Both the position numbers and the translations under genes were made by a program. Source: Anaerolineaceae bacterium (GTDB lineage: Bacteria > Chloroflexota > Anaerolineae > Aggregatilineales > Phototrophicaceae). From it: 64,000 bases of DNA. The notes beneath the pieces were generated by a model, which ran no database searches, was not told the origin of the DNA, and was given only the letters and a program-made list of their open reading frames with translations. Every line of letters begins with the position of its first letter. Within the stretch, counting starts at the first letter, position 1. The stretch lies in assembly GCA_002702065.1 (NCBI GenBank), contig NZXX01000001.1, positions 1,178,001 to 1,242,000 of the forward strand, in the 5' to 3' direction. Positions 8,400-19,998 of this stretch are shown one piece after another.

Positions 8400-9191
8400 A
8401 TGGATGAGGTGCGCCGCTATAACATCGAACGGTGGGATGCGCTGGTTGAGGCCAACGCGCTGTTTACCCGTCCATTGCTGAATCTGGATATGGAATCTGC
8501 CCGTGAACGCATTGACCGGGATGGCCGGTTGGGTGATGTACGCGGCAAGGATGTGCTGCTGCTGGCCAGCGGGGGCGGGCAGCAGTCGGCGGCGTTTGCG
8601 CTGTTGGGTGCCAATGTGACAGTCGTTGATCTGTCGAACAAACAGCTTGAACGTGACGCTCAGGTCGCGGCCCATTATGGCGTTGAGATGCGGCTGGTCC
8701 AGGCAGACATGCGCGATCTGTCGGCACTGGATGCGGCGGCGTATGATCTGGTTTATCAGCCTTATTCGCTGAACTTCGTGCCGGATGCCACCGTCGTTTT
8801 CGCACAGGTGTCACGGGTGCTGCGGCGGGGTGGGATGTATTATTTCATGTGTGCGAATCCCTTCGCCAGCGGCCTGACCGAAGCCAGCTGGAACGGCGAA
8901 GGCTATCTGCTGAAGGAACCCTACCAGCAGGGCCAGCAGATCGTCTACACGGATTCGGATTGGGTGTATGATCGCTCGAAGTACCCGGATGCCAGGCCAA
9001 TCCAGGGGCCGCAGGAATTTCGGCAGACACTCAGTACGCTGCTGAACGGTTTGATGGAACGCGGTTTCGTGCCGGTGCACATGAAGGAAATCATGGCCGA
9101 CGCCGCTGATGCCACCGCAGAACCGGGCACATGGGAGCATTTTACAGCGATTGTGCCCCCCTGGTTCGCGTTCTGGACTGTGTTGGGATGA
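8400..9191 (+). CDS. Class I SAM-dependent methyltransferase inside the arabinose operon
   Basis: A 263-residue protein with the SAM-binding Rossmann pattern: motif I is VLLLASGGGQQSAAF, the acidic end of strand 2 is VTVVDLS, and motif III-IV is ADMRDLSALDAAAYDLVY. The glycine loop ASGGGQQ is the form seen in many bacterial methyltransferases of unknown target. It starts nine bases after araD with AGAGGT in front, so it is likely translated from the same message. A methyltransferase is not a known step of arabinose breakdown; the target (a small molecule, perhaps a methylated sugar acid) is unknown. Confidence 0.85.
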   Translation: MDEVRRYNIERWDALVEANALFTRPLLNLDMESARERIDRDGRLGDVRGKDVLLLASGGGQQSAAFALLGANVTVVDLSNKQLERDAQVAAHYGVEMRLVQADMRDLSALDAAAYDLVYQPYSLNFVPDATVVFAQVSRVLRRGGMYYFMCANPFASGLTEASWNGEGYLLKEPYQQGQQIVYTDSDWVYDRSKYPDARPIQGPQEFRQTLSTLLNGLMERGFVPVHMKEIMADAADATAEPGTWEHFTAIVPPWFAFWTVLG

Positions 9192-9230
9192 AACTCGAAA
9201 AAAATTCGATTGAAAGGAACAGGTTTTTTT

Positions 9231-10790
9231 ATGGCACTCAAAATTGCGATGATCGGAGCAGGGTCAATCGGTTTTACCCGCCGGTTGATGCACGACCTCC
9301 TCACAGTCAAAGAACTCCAGTACACCACCTTTGCCTTCATGGATATTTCCGAGCGCAACCTGAATATGGTGACACAGCTTGCGCAGCGCGATATTGCGCA
9401 TAATCAGCTGCCTGCGCAGGTTATCGCGACGACGGACCAGCGCGAGGCGATTAGCGATGCGGATTATGTGATCTGCATGATCCGGCAGGGTGGGTTGGAT
9501 GCGTTTGCGCTCGATATTGATATTCCCTTGAAATACGGTATTGATCAGTGCGTGGGGGATACAATCTGTGCGGGCGGCATTATGTACGGCCAGCGGACCA
9601 TCCCGGTGCTTTTGAATATCTGCAAGGACATCCGCGAAGTTGCCAAACCGGGTGCGCTGTTCCTCAATTACTCCAACCCGATGGCGATGAATACCTGGGC
9701 CTGCAACCAGTATGGTGGTGTGCCGACGATCGGCCTGTGCCATGGTGTGCAGGGGGCGCACTGGCAGATCGTCCGCGTCATCGAATTATGGGCGAAGAAG
9801 GAAGGCCTGATCGCTGAAGACGAGTTGCTGCACCGCCGCGATGTCGACGTGGTCGCTGCCGGGATCAATCACCAGACATGGTTTGTCAAAGCACAGTGGC
9901 GTGGCATGGATATGATCCCACGCTTGCTGGAATTATTCGAAGCCCACCCGGAATATGTTCAGACAGAGAAGGTGCGCATTGATGTGCTGCGCCGCTTTGG
10001 CTATTACAGCACGGAAAGCAACGGTCACCTGAGCGAGTATCTGCCGTGGTACCGCAAGCGCGTTGATGAGATCGGCCAGTGGATTGATCTGTCGCGCTGG
10101 ATTAATGGTGAGACGGGCGGTTACCTGCGGGTTTGCACCGAAGGGCGCAACTGGTTCGAGACGGATTTCCCCAACTGGATGCAGGAAGAACCCCCGTCGA
10201 TCACAGCCGAACGGCGCAGCGAGGAACACGGCTCCTATATCATCGAGGCGCTGGAGACCGGGCGCACCTATCGCGGCCATTTTAATATCCCGAACAAAGG
10301 CCATATCACCAATCTGCCGGATGGCTGCGTGATTGAAATTCCGGGTTATGTCGACAAGAATGGCATCAACATGCCGGTTGTGGGTGATCTGCCGCTGGCC
10401 TGTGCGGCGACCTGTTCGGCCAGTGTGCGGGTGCAGCAGATGGGCATGGAAGCAGCGGTTCACGGTGATGTGACGCTGCTCAAACAGGCAATGCTGCATG
10501 ACCCCCTTACCGGTGCTGTGTGCAACCCGGAAGAAGTATGGCAGATGACGGATGAACTGCTGGTGGCACAGGCGCAGTGGCTGCCGAATTATGCGGCTGA
10601 TATTGATGCTGCGAAGGCGCGGCTGGCCGCCCACGAGCAGAATGGCACACGCGTTCAACTGCGCGATACCAAAGGCGCGGCACGCCTGCATGTGAAATCT
10701 GTCGAGGAGATGGCGAAGGACAAAGCGGAAGCGCGGGCCAACGCATCAGCCGCCGACAAAGGCAAAATGACGAAGGCTGCGGCTCATTAA
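9231..10790 (+). CDS. GH4 NAD-dependent glycosidase, possibly alpha-glucuronidase
   Basis: A 519-residue family GH4 enzyme starting at the ATG at 9231 after AAAGGAA. The dinucleotide loop is near the start (IAMIGAGSIGFTRRL), followed by the Mn/NAD region LNYSNPMAMNTWACN and the metal-binding Cys170-His171. GH4 enzymes cleave by a redox-elimination route needing NAD and Mn. The four residues at 170-173 read CHGV; as I recall from the literature, CHGx is typical of GH4 alpha-glucuronidases, while CHSV marks alpha-galactosidases and CNVP the phospho-glycosidases. That and the nearby uxaC favour glucuronosyl release, but alpha-galactosidase or alpha-glucosidase cannot be excluded. The C-terminal 60 residues are Lys/Ala-rich. 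Confidence 0.85.
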   Translation: MALKIAMIGAGSIGFTRRLMHDLLTVKELQYTTFAFMDISERNLNMVTQLAQRDIAHNQLPAQVIATTDQREAISDADYVICMIRQGGLDAFALDIDIPLKYGIDQCVGDTICAGGIMYGQRTIPVLLNICKDIREVAKPGALFLNYSNPMAMNTWACNQYGGVPTIGLCHGVQGAHWQIVRVIELWAKKEGLIAEDELLHRRDVDVVAAGINHQTWFVKAQWRGMDMIPRLLELFEAHPEYVQTEKVRIDVLRRFGYYSTESNGHLSEYLPWYRKRVDEIGQWIDLSRWINGETGGYLRVCTEGRNWFETDFPNWMQEEPPSITAERRSEEHGSYIIEALETGRTYRGHFNIPNKGHITNLPDGCVIEIPGYVDKNGINMPVVGDLPLACAATCSASVRVQQMGMEAAVHGDVTLLKQAMLHDPLTGAVCNPEEVWQMTDELLVAQAQWLPNYAADIDAAKARLAAHEQNGTRVQLRDTKGAARLHVKSVEEMAKDKAEARANASAADKGKMTKAAAH

Positions 10791-10811
10791 CGAACACAAA
10801 AAAACGTTGGG

Positions 10812-10835
10812 CAGGGGCGCGAACAATCGCCCCTG
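10812..10835 (+). other. Intercistronic hairpin between GH4 and isomerase genes
   Basis: CAGGGGCG (10812-10819) and CGCCCCTG (10828-10835) form a perfect 8-bp stem with an 8-base loop in the 81-base gap. There is no T run after it, so it may stabilise or partly end the upstream message rather than fully terminate. Confidence 0.55.
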
Positions 10836-10871
10836 GCGACACTTATGAAAATGATTTGAGGAGATAAGACG

Positions 10872-12329
10872 ATGGCGTTAGCTTACCCCCAACCCCATGC
10901 AGCAGCGACACTCACGGCGCGCCCGCTGACATTGGGTGTAATTGTCGGTAATCGAGGCTTTTTCCCGGCACATCTGGCGCTGAGCGGACGTGAGACGATC
11001 CTTCAGGTGCTGGAGCAGGCAGGCATCAAGGCGATTTTGCCCGGCGCGGAAGAAACCAATGTCGGCGCGATTGTTTCGCTGGAAGAAGCACGCTTGTGTG
11101 CCGATCTGTTTAAAGCGCATCGTGATGAGATTGACGGTATTCTGGTCACGCTGCCGAACTTCGGCGAAGAACGAGCGATCGGCGATGTGCTGCGTTTTGC
11201 CGGGCTGGACGTGCCGGTACTGATTCATGCTTTCCCGGATGACGCGACCCGGATGGACATCGCCAACCGGCGCGACAGCTTCTGCGGCAAGATGAGCGCG
11301 TGCAACAACCTGCGCCAGCTTAATATCAAATATACGCTGACCAGCAACCACACCATGGACCCGGAAAGCGACGCGTTCATGGCTGACTTGCAGCGTTTTG
11401 CAGCGATTTGCCGGGTGGTGCGTGGCATGCGGACCGCGCGGTTGGGCATGATGGGTGCCCGTCCGGAGGCTTTCAAGACCGTGCGCTTCAGCGAAAAGCT
11501 GCTCGACCACGCTGGCATCAGCGTCGATACGCTCGATCTGTCCGAGGTGTTCGGGCGCATTGAACGGCTGACGGATGATGACGGTGCCGTCCAGAATAAA
11601 CTGGCCTCCATTCAGGGTTACGCCCGCACCGCCGATGTCCCGGCACAGTCGTTGATGCGCATGGCAAAGTTTGGCGTCGTGCTGGATGACTGGATGTCGG
11701 CCAACCTGCTGGATGCGACGGCCATTCAGTGCTGGACGTCGATGGAAGAGTATTTTGGCGTTGTGCCGTGTACGCTGATGAGTATGAGCAGCAACAAGCT
11801 GAATCCGTCCGCCTGCGAAACGGACATCGTGGGTGCGCTGGCGATGCTGGCGATGCAGTTGGCTTCTGGCAAACCGAGCGCGCTGGTGGACTGGAACAAC
11901 AATTATGGCGAAGACCCGGATAAAGGCGTCGTCTTCCACTGCTCGAACCTGCCCAAAGATGTCTTTGTCGATGAAATTCCCGTGATGGATTATCAGGAGA
12001 TCATCGCCGGGACCGTCGGCAAGGAAAACACCTTTGGCACCATTTACGGTCGCATCAAGGAAAGCCCCTTCACCTATCTGCGCATCTCAACGGACGATTT
12101 CGCTGGCAAGATCATCGCCTATACGGGTGAAGGTGTGTTCACGGATGATCCTATCGACACTTTTGGCGGCTATGGTGTGGTGAAAGTCCCCCGCTTCCAG
12201 GAACTGCTGGCGCATATCTGCGAAAATGGCTACGAACATCACGTGTCCATTAACCAGGCGCGGGTGTCCGATGCTGTGTATGAAGCCTTTACCAAATATC
12301 TGGACTGGCCGACGTATTATCATAAGTAA
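10872..12329 (+). CDS. L-fucose/L-arabinose isomerase-family protein
   Basis: A 485-residue protein of the fucose/arabinose isomerase superfamily, preceded by TGAGGAGAT. The pattern is an N-terminal Rossmann-like part (LGVIVGNRGFFPAHLA), the VLIHAFPDD and FCGKMSACNNLRQ blocks, the middle WTSMEEYFGVVPCTLMSM region with its metal-ligand Glu, and a C-terminal barrel ending GYEHHVSINQ with the late His pair. Enzymes of this group interconvert aldoses and ketoses such as L-arabinose and L-ribulose using Mn. No ordinary AraA is seen, so this is the best candidate for the step ahead of AraB and AraD. The true substrate could be another aldose. Confidence 0.82.
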   Translation: MALAYPQPHAAATLTARPLTLGVIVGNRGFFPAHLALSGRETILQVLEQAGIKAILPGAEETNVGAIVSLEEARLCADLFKAHRDEIDGILVTLPNFGEERAIGDVLRFAGLDVPVLIHAFPDDATRMDIANRRDSFCGKMSACNNLRQLNIKYTLTSNHTMDPESDAFMADLQRFAAICRVVRGMRTARLGMMGARPEAFKTVRFSEKLLDHAGISVDTLDLSEVFGRIERLTDDDGAVQNKLASIQGYARTADVPAQSLMRMAKFGVVLDDWMSANLLDATAIQCWTSMEEYFGVVPCTLMSMSSNKLNPSACETDIVGALAMLAMQLASGKPSALVDWNNNYGEDPDKGVVFHCSNLPKDVFVDEIPVMDYQEIIAGTVGKENTFGTIYGRIKESPFTYLRISTDDFAGKIIAYTGEGVFTDDPIDTFGGYGVVKVPRFQELLAHICENGYEHHVSINQARVSDAVYEAFTKYLDWPTYYHK

Positions 12330-12338
12330 TGCTCGTTT

Positions 12339-12364
12339 GGAGCAGGTCGTCGAAAGCCTGCTCC
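12339..12364 (+). terminator. Hairpin after the isomerase gene
   Basis: GGAGCAGG (12339-12346) and CCTGCTCC (12357-12364) make a perfect 8-bp stem ten bases past the isomerase stop codon. The following bases (TCCATCTTTGTG) are only mildly T-rich. It separates the sugar operon from the orphan gene at 12386. Confidence 0.6.
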
Positions 12365-12385
12365 TCCATCTTTGTGAGTTGTATC

Positions 12386-13576
12386 ATGCCTGATTTGGAA
12401 GTTGTGTTTGAGGTCCCATCCGAAATTGCTACTGGGTTGGCCTCCGGTTCGCTTCAGCGCGTCGGGGGTGTCATTGTTGATAATCAGAGTAAGCAAGTCG
12501 TGGCTTGGTTGCGAGAAGGTACAGTAACTTCGCCTGTGCCGATGCTTACTAACCTGGGCAGTACAAAGGCTGGATCTGTATTGGCTGCAACTGCTGTCGG
12601 CGGAATTATGCTTAACCTTGCTTTAACAGCTATTTCACTCGTTGGGATCTTTCAGCGATTGGATGGGATTACGCAAGATATTAAGCAACTTGGTGAGGAA
12701 ATTCACGCTGAGTTCGATAGAGAGCGGCTAACTAATTTCCGAGCAGCATTAAGTACCGCACGAGATGTTTTTGAAAGCGAAAATGCACAGAATCGTCATT
12801 ATGCCTTGCGCAGTGCAGTTGATAATTTGCATAGGGCCAGAGATCATTTCCTTCAGGATTTCGAGTATTATCTTGCCCAGAAGCCTAATACAGGAAGATT
12901 GATAGCCGCTCAGTACCTGTTAGCCCTCGCTATGCATGCTGAGGCGACCCGCGTGCGATGTTATCTGGCTGGCGATGAATTGAAACTGGCCAGAGGTGAA
13001 TTAAGTAGAAGTGTGCCGATTTTTGCTATTCATACAAAAGAATTGATAAGTCGTTTCATCGGTAAGAATCCTGCAATTTATTTGCACAAATCGATTCAAG
13101 AATCAGATGTTAAGCGCTTTCTCCACATTCAACGCTGGCTACGTGCTGATGATCTCTTGAATCCACCTGATGAAACAGCAGAATTGTACGCAATTATTAA
13201 CGATCTGCGCTCGGATTTCTGGCAATCTGACCTATTGTCGCAAGTTGAGGAAGACAATCGTTTACCAGCACAACTTGCCAGAACATCAGGTGAGGTTGTA
13301 GGTGAGATTCTTGGACGTTTGGGCCAACCACCCCCTATCCATAATCGGACATTGGGAAAGACCGAAATTTTAGTTGATCATTTGAATCGCGCTGAAACGC
13401 TCGTTGAAAATTATGAGCGCCTAATTGGGTTTGATCTCGAGTTACAATCGATGCCTTTATTCGGAACCTCTGATAGCTTTGAGACATGGCATCAACTTGT
13501 ACCAGAAAACAAACTGAAAGAACACGGTTTGGGCGTTATTGTTGATCGAGAACGATTGCTCAGAATAGCGATCTGA
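12386..13576 (+). CDS. Orphan membrane/helical protein of unknown function, AT-rich insert
   Basis: A 396-residue protein that I do not recognise. The start at 12386 (MPDLEVVFEVPSE) is chosen because the frame upstream runs through the isomerase hairpin; no strong ribosome site is seen. Residues about 60-90 form one hydrophobic membrane stretch rich in Ala/Gly/Leu, followed by a charged, probably coiled-coil segment (RLDGITQDIKQLGEEIHAEF) and then an almost wholly helical soluble part with few Gly or Pro. There is no signal peptide. Codon use is clearly more A/T-rich than the genes on both sides, and perfect hairpins at 12339-12364 and 13584-13605 bracket it. It interrupts the sugar genes and looks acquired; a stress or defence role would be speculation. 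Confidence 0.8.
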   Translation: MPDLEVVFEVPSEIATGLASGSLQRVGGVIVDNQSKQVVAWLREGTVTSPVPMLTNLGSTKAGSVLAATAVGGIMLNLALTAISLVGIFQRLDGITQDIKQLGEEIHAEFDRERLTNFRAALSTARDVFESENAQNRHYALRSAVDNLHRARDHFLQDFEYYLAQKPNTGRLIAAQYLLALAMHAEATRVRCYLAGDELKLARGELSRSVPIFAIHTKELISRFIGKNPAIYLHKSIQESDVKRFLHIQRWLRADDLLNPPDETAELYAIINDLRSDFWQSDLLSQVEEDNRLPAQLARTSGEVVGEILGRLGQPPPIHNRTLGKTEILVDHLNRAETLVENYERLIGFDLELQSMPLFGTSDSFETWHQLVPENKLKEHGLGVIVDRERLLRIAI

Positions 13577-13583
13577 TTGAATG

Positions 13584-13605
13584 TAGGCACATGCCAGTGT
13601 GCCTA
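13584..13605 (+). terminator. Hairpin after the orphan gene
   Basis: TAGGCACA (13584-13591) and TGTGCCTA (13598-13605) form a perfect 8-bp stem with a 6-base loop, starting eight bases past the stop codon. The following sequence is only weakly T-rich. Confidence 0.6.
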
Positions 13606-13642
13606 GCTTATCGTGTCCCACTTGATTGTAAGGAGTAAGACC

Positions 13643-16777
<3,135 letters not shown>

Positions 16778-16807
16778 TCAGTTTTGCGGATTTCAGGATA
16801 ATCAACC

Positions 16808-16836
16808 AGCCCCGGTCACTGTGCCGGGGCTTTTTT
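16808..16836 (+). terminator. Rho-independent terminator after the alpha-mannosidase gene
   Basis: AGCCCCGG (16808-16815) pairs with CCGGGGCT (16824-16831) and the stem runs into TTTTTT (16831-16836). This is a textbook intrinsic terminator, 30 bases after the mannosidase stop codon and just before the facing phosphoribosyltransferase gene. Confidence 0.9.
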
Positions 16837-16839
16837 ATT

Positions 16840-17589
16840 TCAGGATTTGACCGCCTGAAGGGTATAGGCGGATTCGAGATAGAGGTCGATAAGGTATTCG
16901 GGGTAGCCGATGGCGGCCAGGTTCGCGCGGCAGTCGCTGAGCGTCGCGCCCTGTTCCTGCCAGTAGGGTACGCGCTTGATGAGCGTTTCGACACGTTCAC
17001 GCGGCGTGATAATCCAGGTATCTTCCGGCACAAACCCGAAGTAGATGACGTTCATCTCGTCAATAAGGTTACGGCTCTTGAGATAAGGCGCGATCAGGAT
17101 GGTGTCGCGCGCGCCATGCTGGTCCAGATACTCCGAGACGAACTTGGCCGTGCCGCCAAGATCAACCAGGTCTTCCACCACACCCACCACCTGATTGCGG
17201 ACGTCAATGGTCACATCCTGAATGACGATCGGTTTCTCCAGCGGTTGGCCCGGCCCGGCATAATATTTGACGCCCAGCGTGCCGAATTCGACAGCGGGCA
17301 GTCGTTTGTCCGGGTGATATGCCAGATGGTCGTGCAGCAGCACGCCTGGCAGCAGCGCACCCATTGTAATCATGACGGCTTTCGTAATCTGTTCGCCAGA
17401 TTCGATATGCTGCATCTGATATTCATAAACCTGCCGGGCCAGATCAGCCACCATCATCGACTGCACCTGATCGGGCACATACAGGAATTTCAACTGGTCG
17501 AACGGTATTGTGACGCCTTCCGGCTGTCGCCAGAAATGAATGTCGATCTGGTCGTCCAATACGCGCAGTTGTTTTAAGTAGTGGGACAT
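16840..17589 (-). CDS. Phosphoribosyltransferase-domain protein (purine-type)
   Basis: A 249-residue protein with a type I phosphoribosyltransferase core in the second half. The PRPP-binding loop is VVGVVEDLVDLGGTA (two acidic residues then GGT), and the later VPEDTWIITPRE block resembles the end of xanthine/hypoxanthine phosphoribosyltransferases. The N-terminal 60 residues (RVLDDQIDIHFWRQPE) are less conserved. It probably joins a purine base to PRPP, but the base is not readable from the sequence. It is a single gene on the minus strand between two sugar clusters. Confidence 0.75.
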   Translation of the reverse strand: MSHYLKQLRVLDDQIDIHFWRQPEGVTIPFDQLKFLYVPDQVQSMMVADLARQVYEYQMQHIESGEQITKAVMITMGALLPGVLLHDHLAYHPDKRLPAVEFGTLGVKYYAGPGQPLEKPIVIQDVTIDVRNQVVGVVEDLVDLGGTAKFVSEYLDQHGARDTILIAPYLKSRNLIDEMNVIYFGFVPEDTWIITPRERVETLIKRVPYWQEQGATLSDCRANLAAIGYPEYLIDLYLESAYTLQAVKS

Positions 17590-17761
17590 GCAAGAGAGCC
17601 TTTTTACTGAGCAAAACCGAATGATTTTAGCGAGGGTGATCAGAATGTCTATAGTGGATTGACGAACTTATAATAACACATGGCGGCACAAACGGTGCTT
17701 AAGGTGGCGTAAGCATGGGATAAGCTGGCAGACAGGCACGGCCATTGTTTTAATGTTTCAG

Positions 17762-17789
17762 CCATGCCTGTCCGTGTGATCAGGCATGG
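17762..17789 (-). terminator. Hairpin overlapping the aldolase stop codon
   Basis: CATGCCTG and CAGGCATG (within 17762-17789) form a stem of eight to nine pairs with a 10-base loop; the TGA of the minus-strand aldolase gene lies in it. No T run follows on the minus strand, so it may act more as a 3'-end stabiliser than a terminator. The remaining bases 17590-17761 hold no gene; they should contain the promoter of the phosphoribosyltransferase gene. Confidence 0.5.
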
Positions 17790-18547
17790 GGTGGGTTGGT
17801 GCTGACGAACTGGCGCAGTCGATAAATTTCATCGGGCCGTTTGTAGATGTGCATGATATCCGCTTCGGACATGAACACCGGTTCGCCGACCATACACGCC
17901 CCGGCGAAAATTTCGGCTGCCTTGACGGCCATGGCAGTGATATTACGCACTTCCACATGGGTCTGGCCGAGGACGATCAACCCATGATTCGCCAGCAGAA
18001 TCACCTTGGGCGGCTCGCCATACTGACGGATGTAGGCGTGGGTCTGGTCGCGGATGGCAAGCGCCAGCGGCAGGCCGGGGTCAACATATGGGACGAACAC
18101 AGAACGCGGGCCGCATAGCACAACCTCATCCGGGAAGACGCGGTTGGCGGCGAACTGCTCTGCACGGGAACTGCACAGGATGCGGTTGACCGCCACCGGA
18201 TGGGTATGGGCGATGACCTGTACGCCGCATTCTTCGAGCAGCATGGCATGAAACGTGACTTCGACCGATGGCCGGGTGGTCACCGTCGAATCGGCTTTGG
18301 CGTTGTTCATAGCCTCCTGAATGGCGTCGGCGCTGTCTGGCGGATTATTCAGCAGGTCGCGGATCGGGGCAAAGCGCACCGCGACAAACCCCTCGGCTTC
18401 GATATTCTGCATCTGCTGGCCGCTGGCCTTAATCCAGAAGGTGTCCTCGTCAATGCGCTGCGATGTATTGCCTTCACCGACGACGACATAATTAAGCTGT
18501 GGTTGTCCCAGAAAGCGGGTGAGTTCGACAAGGGCGTTGGGCTTCAT
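17780..18547 (-). CDS. Class II aldolase, likely rhamnulose/fuculose-1-phosphate aldolase
   Basis: A 255-residue class II aldolase/adducin-fold protein. Its ATG at 18547 overlaps the stop codon of rhaB in the ATGA form, which points to translational coupling. Zinc-site blocks are VIAHTHPVAVN and ILLANHGLIVLG, and GEGNTSQRID binds phosphate. Next to rhamnulokinase the natural reaction is splitting L-rhamnulose 1-phosphate into dihydroxyacetone phosphate and L-lactaldehyde. The sequence is closer in style to fuculose-phosphate aldolases than to enteric RhaD, so it would be a non-orthologous replacement. Confidence 0.85.
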   Translation of the reverse strand: MKPNALVELTRFLGQPQLNYVVVGEGNTSQRIDEDTFWIKASGQQMQNIEAEGFVAVRFAPIRDLLNNPPDSADAIQEAMNNAKADSTVTTRPSVEVTFHAMLLEECGVQVIAHTHPVAVNRILCSSRAEQFAANRVFPDEVVLCGPRSVFVPYVDPGLPLALAIRDQTHAYIRQYGEPPKVILLANHGLIVLGQTHVEVRNITAMAVKAAEIFAGACMVGEPVFMSEADIMHIYKRPDEIYRLRQFVSTNPPHA

Positions 18548-19986
18548 GATTCGTCTTCCACATAAGTCGTAAAGCGCTGGTAAGCATCCTCCCATTCGGC
18601 AGTTTGCCGGGGGGTATAGGTTTCGGTTCCCATTGTCTGGCTGAGGATTTCGCGTGCCTGGGCGATGTCCTGGAGTTCGCCAAGTGTGATGAACTGGACG
18701 ATGGCATTGCCGAGTGCGGTCGCTTCAACCGGCCCGGCAATAACGACCCGCCCGGTCGCATCAGCCGCCATCTGGTTGAGTAGTTTGTTTTGCGAGCCAC
18801 CACCGATGATGTGCAGGTGCTCAACCGGTTGACCGGTGAGCCGGACCAGTCGATCCAGCGCATAGCGATACTTGAGGGCGAGGCTTTCGTACACACAGCG
18901 CATGAACTGGCCCGTGGACTGCGGCTGCGGCTGGTTGGTGCGGGCGCAGAATTCGGCAATGCGGGTGGGCATGTCGCCGGGAGCCAGAAACGATGCGTGA
19001 TCCGGGTCGACCAGACTGACGAAGGGATCGGCGGCGGCGGCGGCTTGCGTAAGCTGGTCGTAGGTATACTGCTGGCCCTGCTGCTGCCAGGTGGCCCGGC
19101 ACTGCTGCGCCAGCCACAGACCCATGACATTTTTGAGCAGCCGAAAGGTGCCATAGACTCCGCCTTCGTTGGTGACATTGGCGGCGTAGCTGTCGTCATT
19201 GATGACGGGCTGCTGCACTTCCAGCCCGATCAGGCTCCACGTGCCGCTGCTGAGATAGGCGTAATTGGCGGTTGTGGTCGGCACGGCGGCGACCGCACAA
19301 CCGGTGTCATGCGTGGCCGGGGCGATCACCGGGATAGCCTGATAATCACCGATGCGCGTGCCCGGTTGGATGATGGTGGGCAGAATATCGGTGGGCAGGC
19401 CGAGGGCTTGTAACGTGTCGTAGTCCCAATTGCCGCTGTGCGGGTTGTAGCACTGGAAGGTGCTGACATGCGAGAATTCGGCGGATTTGGTGCCGCTCAG
19501 CCAGTAATTAAACAGGTCCGGGATAGGCAGCAGTGTTTCGGTAATGTCGAGCAGCGGGCTGTTGTTTTTGACCATGCTGGCAAGCTGATAGAGTGAATTG
19601 ATCACCATAAACTGAATGCCTGTGCGCTCGAAAACGGTGCGCCGGGGCACACGCTCGAATACCCAGTCGAACATACCATCGGTGCGGCTGTCGCGGTAAT
19701 GGACCGGGTTGGACAGCAGGTTGCCGTTGCGGTCCAGCAGCGCAAAATCGACCCCCCAAGTGTCAACGCCTATACCAGCGGTGTCGCTGCCCGCTGCCTG
19801 AATGCCGGTGGTGATTTCGTGCCACAGGCGCAGCACATCCCAGTGCAGGGTGCCGCGCGCCTGCACGGGAGTATTGGGGAAACGATGAATTTCCTCAAGT
19901 GAGAATTGGCTGCCATCAAAGCCAACGCGGACAACACGCCCGGATTCGGCTCCCAGATCAACCGCAAGAACGTTTTTGGTGTGCAT
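18544..19986 (-). CDS. rhaB: L-rhamnulokinase
   Basis: A 480-residue FGGY-family kinase that phosphorylates L-rhamnulose on C1. The beginning NVLAVDLGAESGRVVRV, the GIGVDTWGVDFALLD block, HYRDSRTDGM, LSSGTWSLIG and the IIGGGSQNKLLNQ block are typical of RhaB. AAAGAGA precedes the ATG. It follows the DeoR-type regulator gene by 12 bases and overlaps the aldolase gene by four, forming a minus-strand operon regulator-kinase-aldolase facing away from the isomerase gene. Confidence 0.93.
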   Translation of the reverse strand: MHTKNVLAVDLGAESGRVVRVGFDGSQFSLEEIHRFPNTPVQARGTLHWDVLRLWHEITTGIQAAGSDTAGIGVDTWGVDFALLDRNGNLLSNPVHYRDSRTDGMFDWVFERVPRRTVFERTGIQFMVINSLYQLASMVKNNSPLLDITETLLPIPDLFNYWLSGTKSAEFSHVSTFQCYNPHSGNWDYDTLQALGLPTDILPTIIQPGTRIGDYQAIPVIAPATHDTGCAVAAVPTTTANYAYLSSGTWSLIGLEVQQPVINDDSYAANVTNEGGVYGTFRLLKNVMGLWLAQQCRATWQQQGQQYTYDQLTQAAAAADPFVSLVDPDHASFLAPGDMPTRIAEFCARTNQPQPQSTGQFMRCVYESLALKYRYALDRLVRLTGQPVEHLHIIGGGSQNKLLNQMAADATGRVVIAGPVEATALGNAIVQFITLGELQDIAQAREILSQTMGTETYTPRQTAEWEDAYQRFTTYVEDES

Positions 19987-19998
19987 AAAAGTCTCTTT

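Noticed and set aside
7356..8675. 439-codon minus-strand frame across araB, araD and the methyltransferase gene
   Set aside because: It crosses three real genes and their starts, has no family pattern, and arises from third-base bias.
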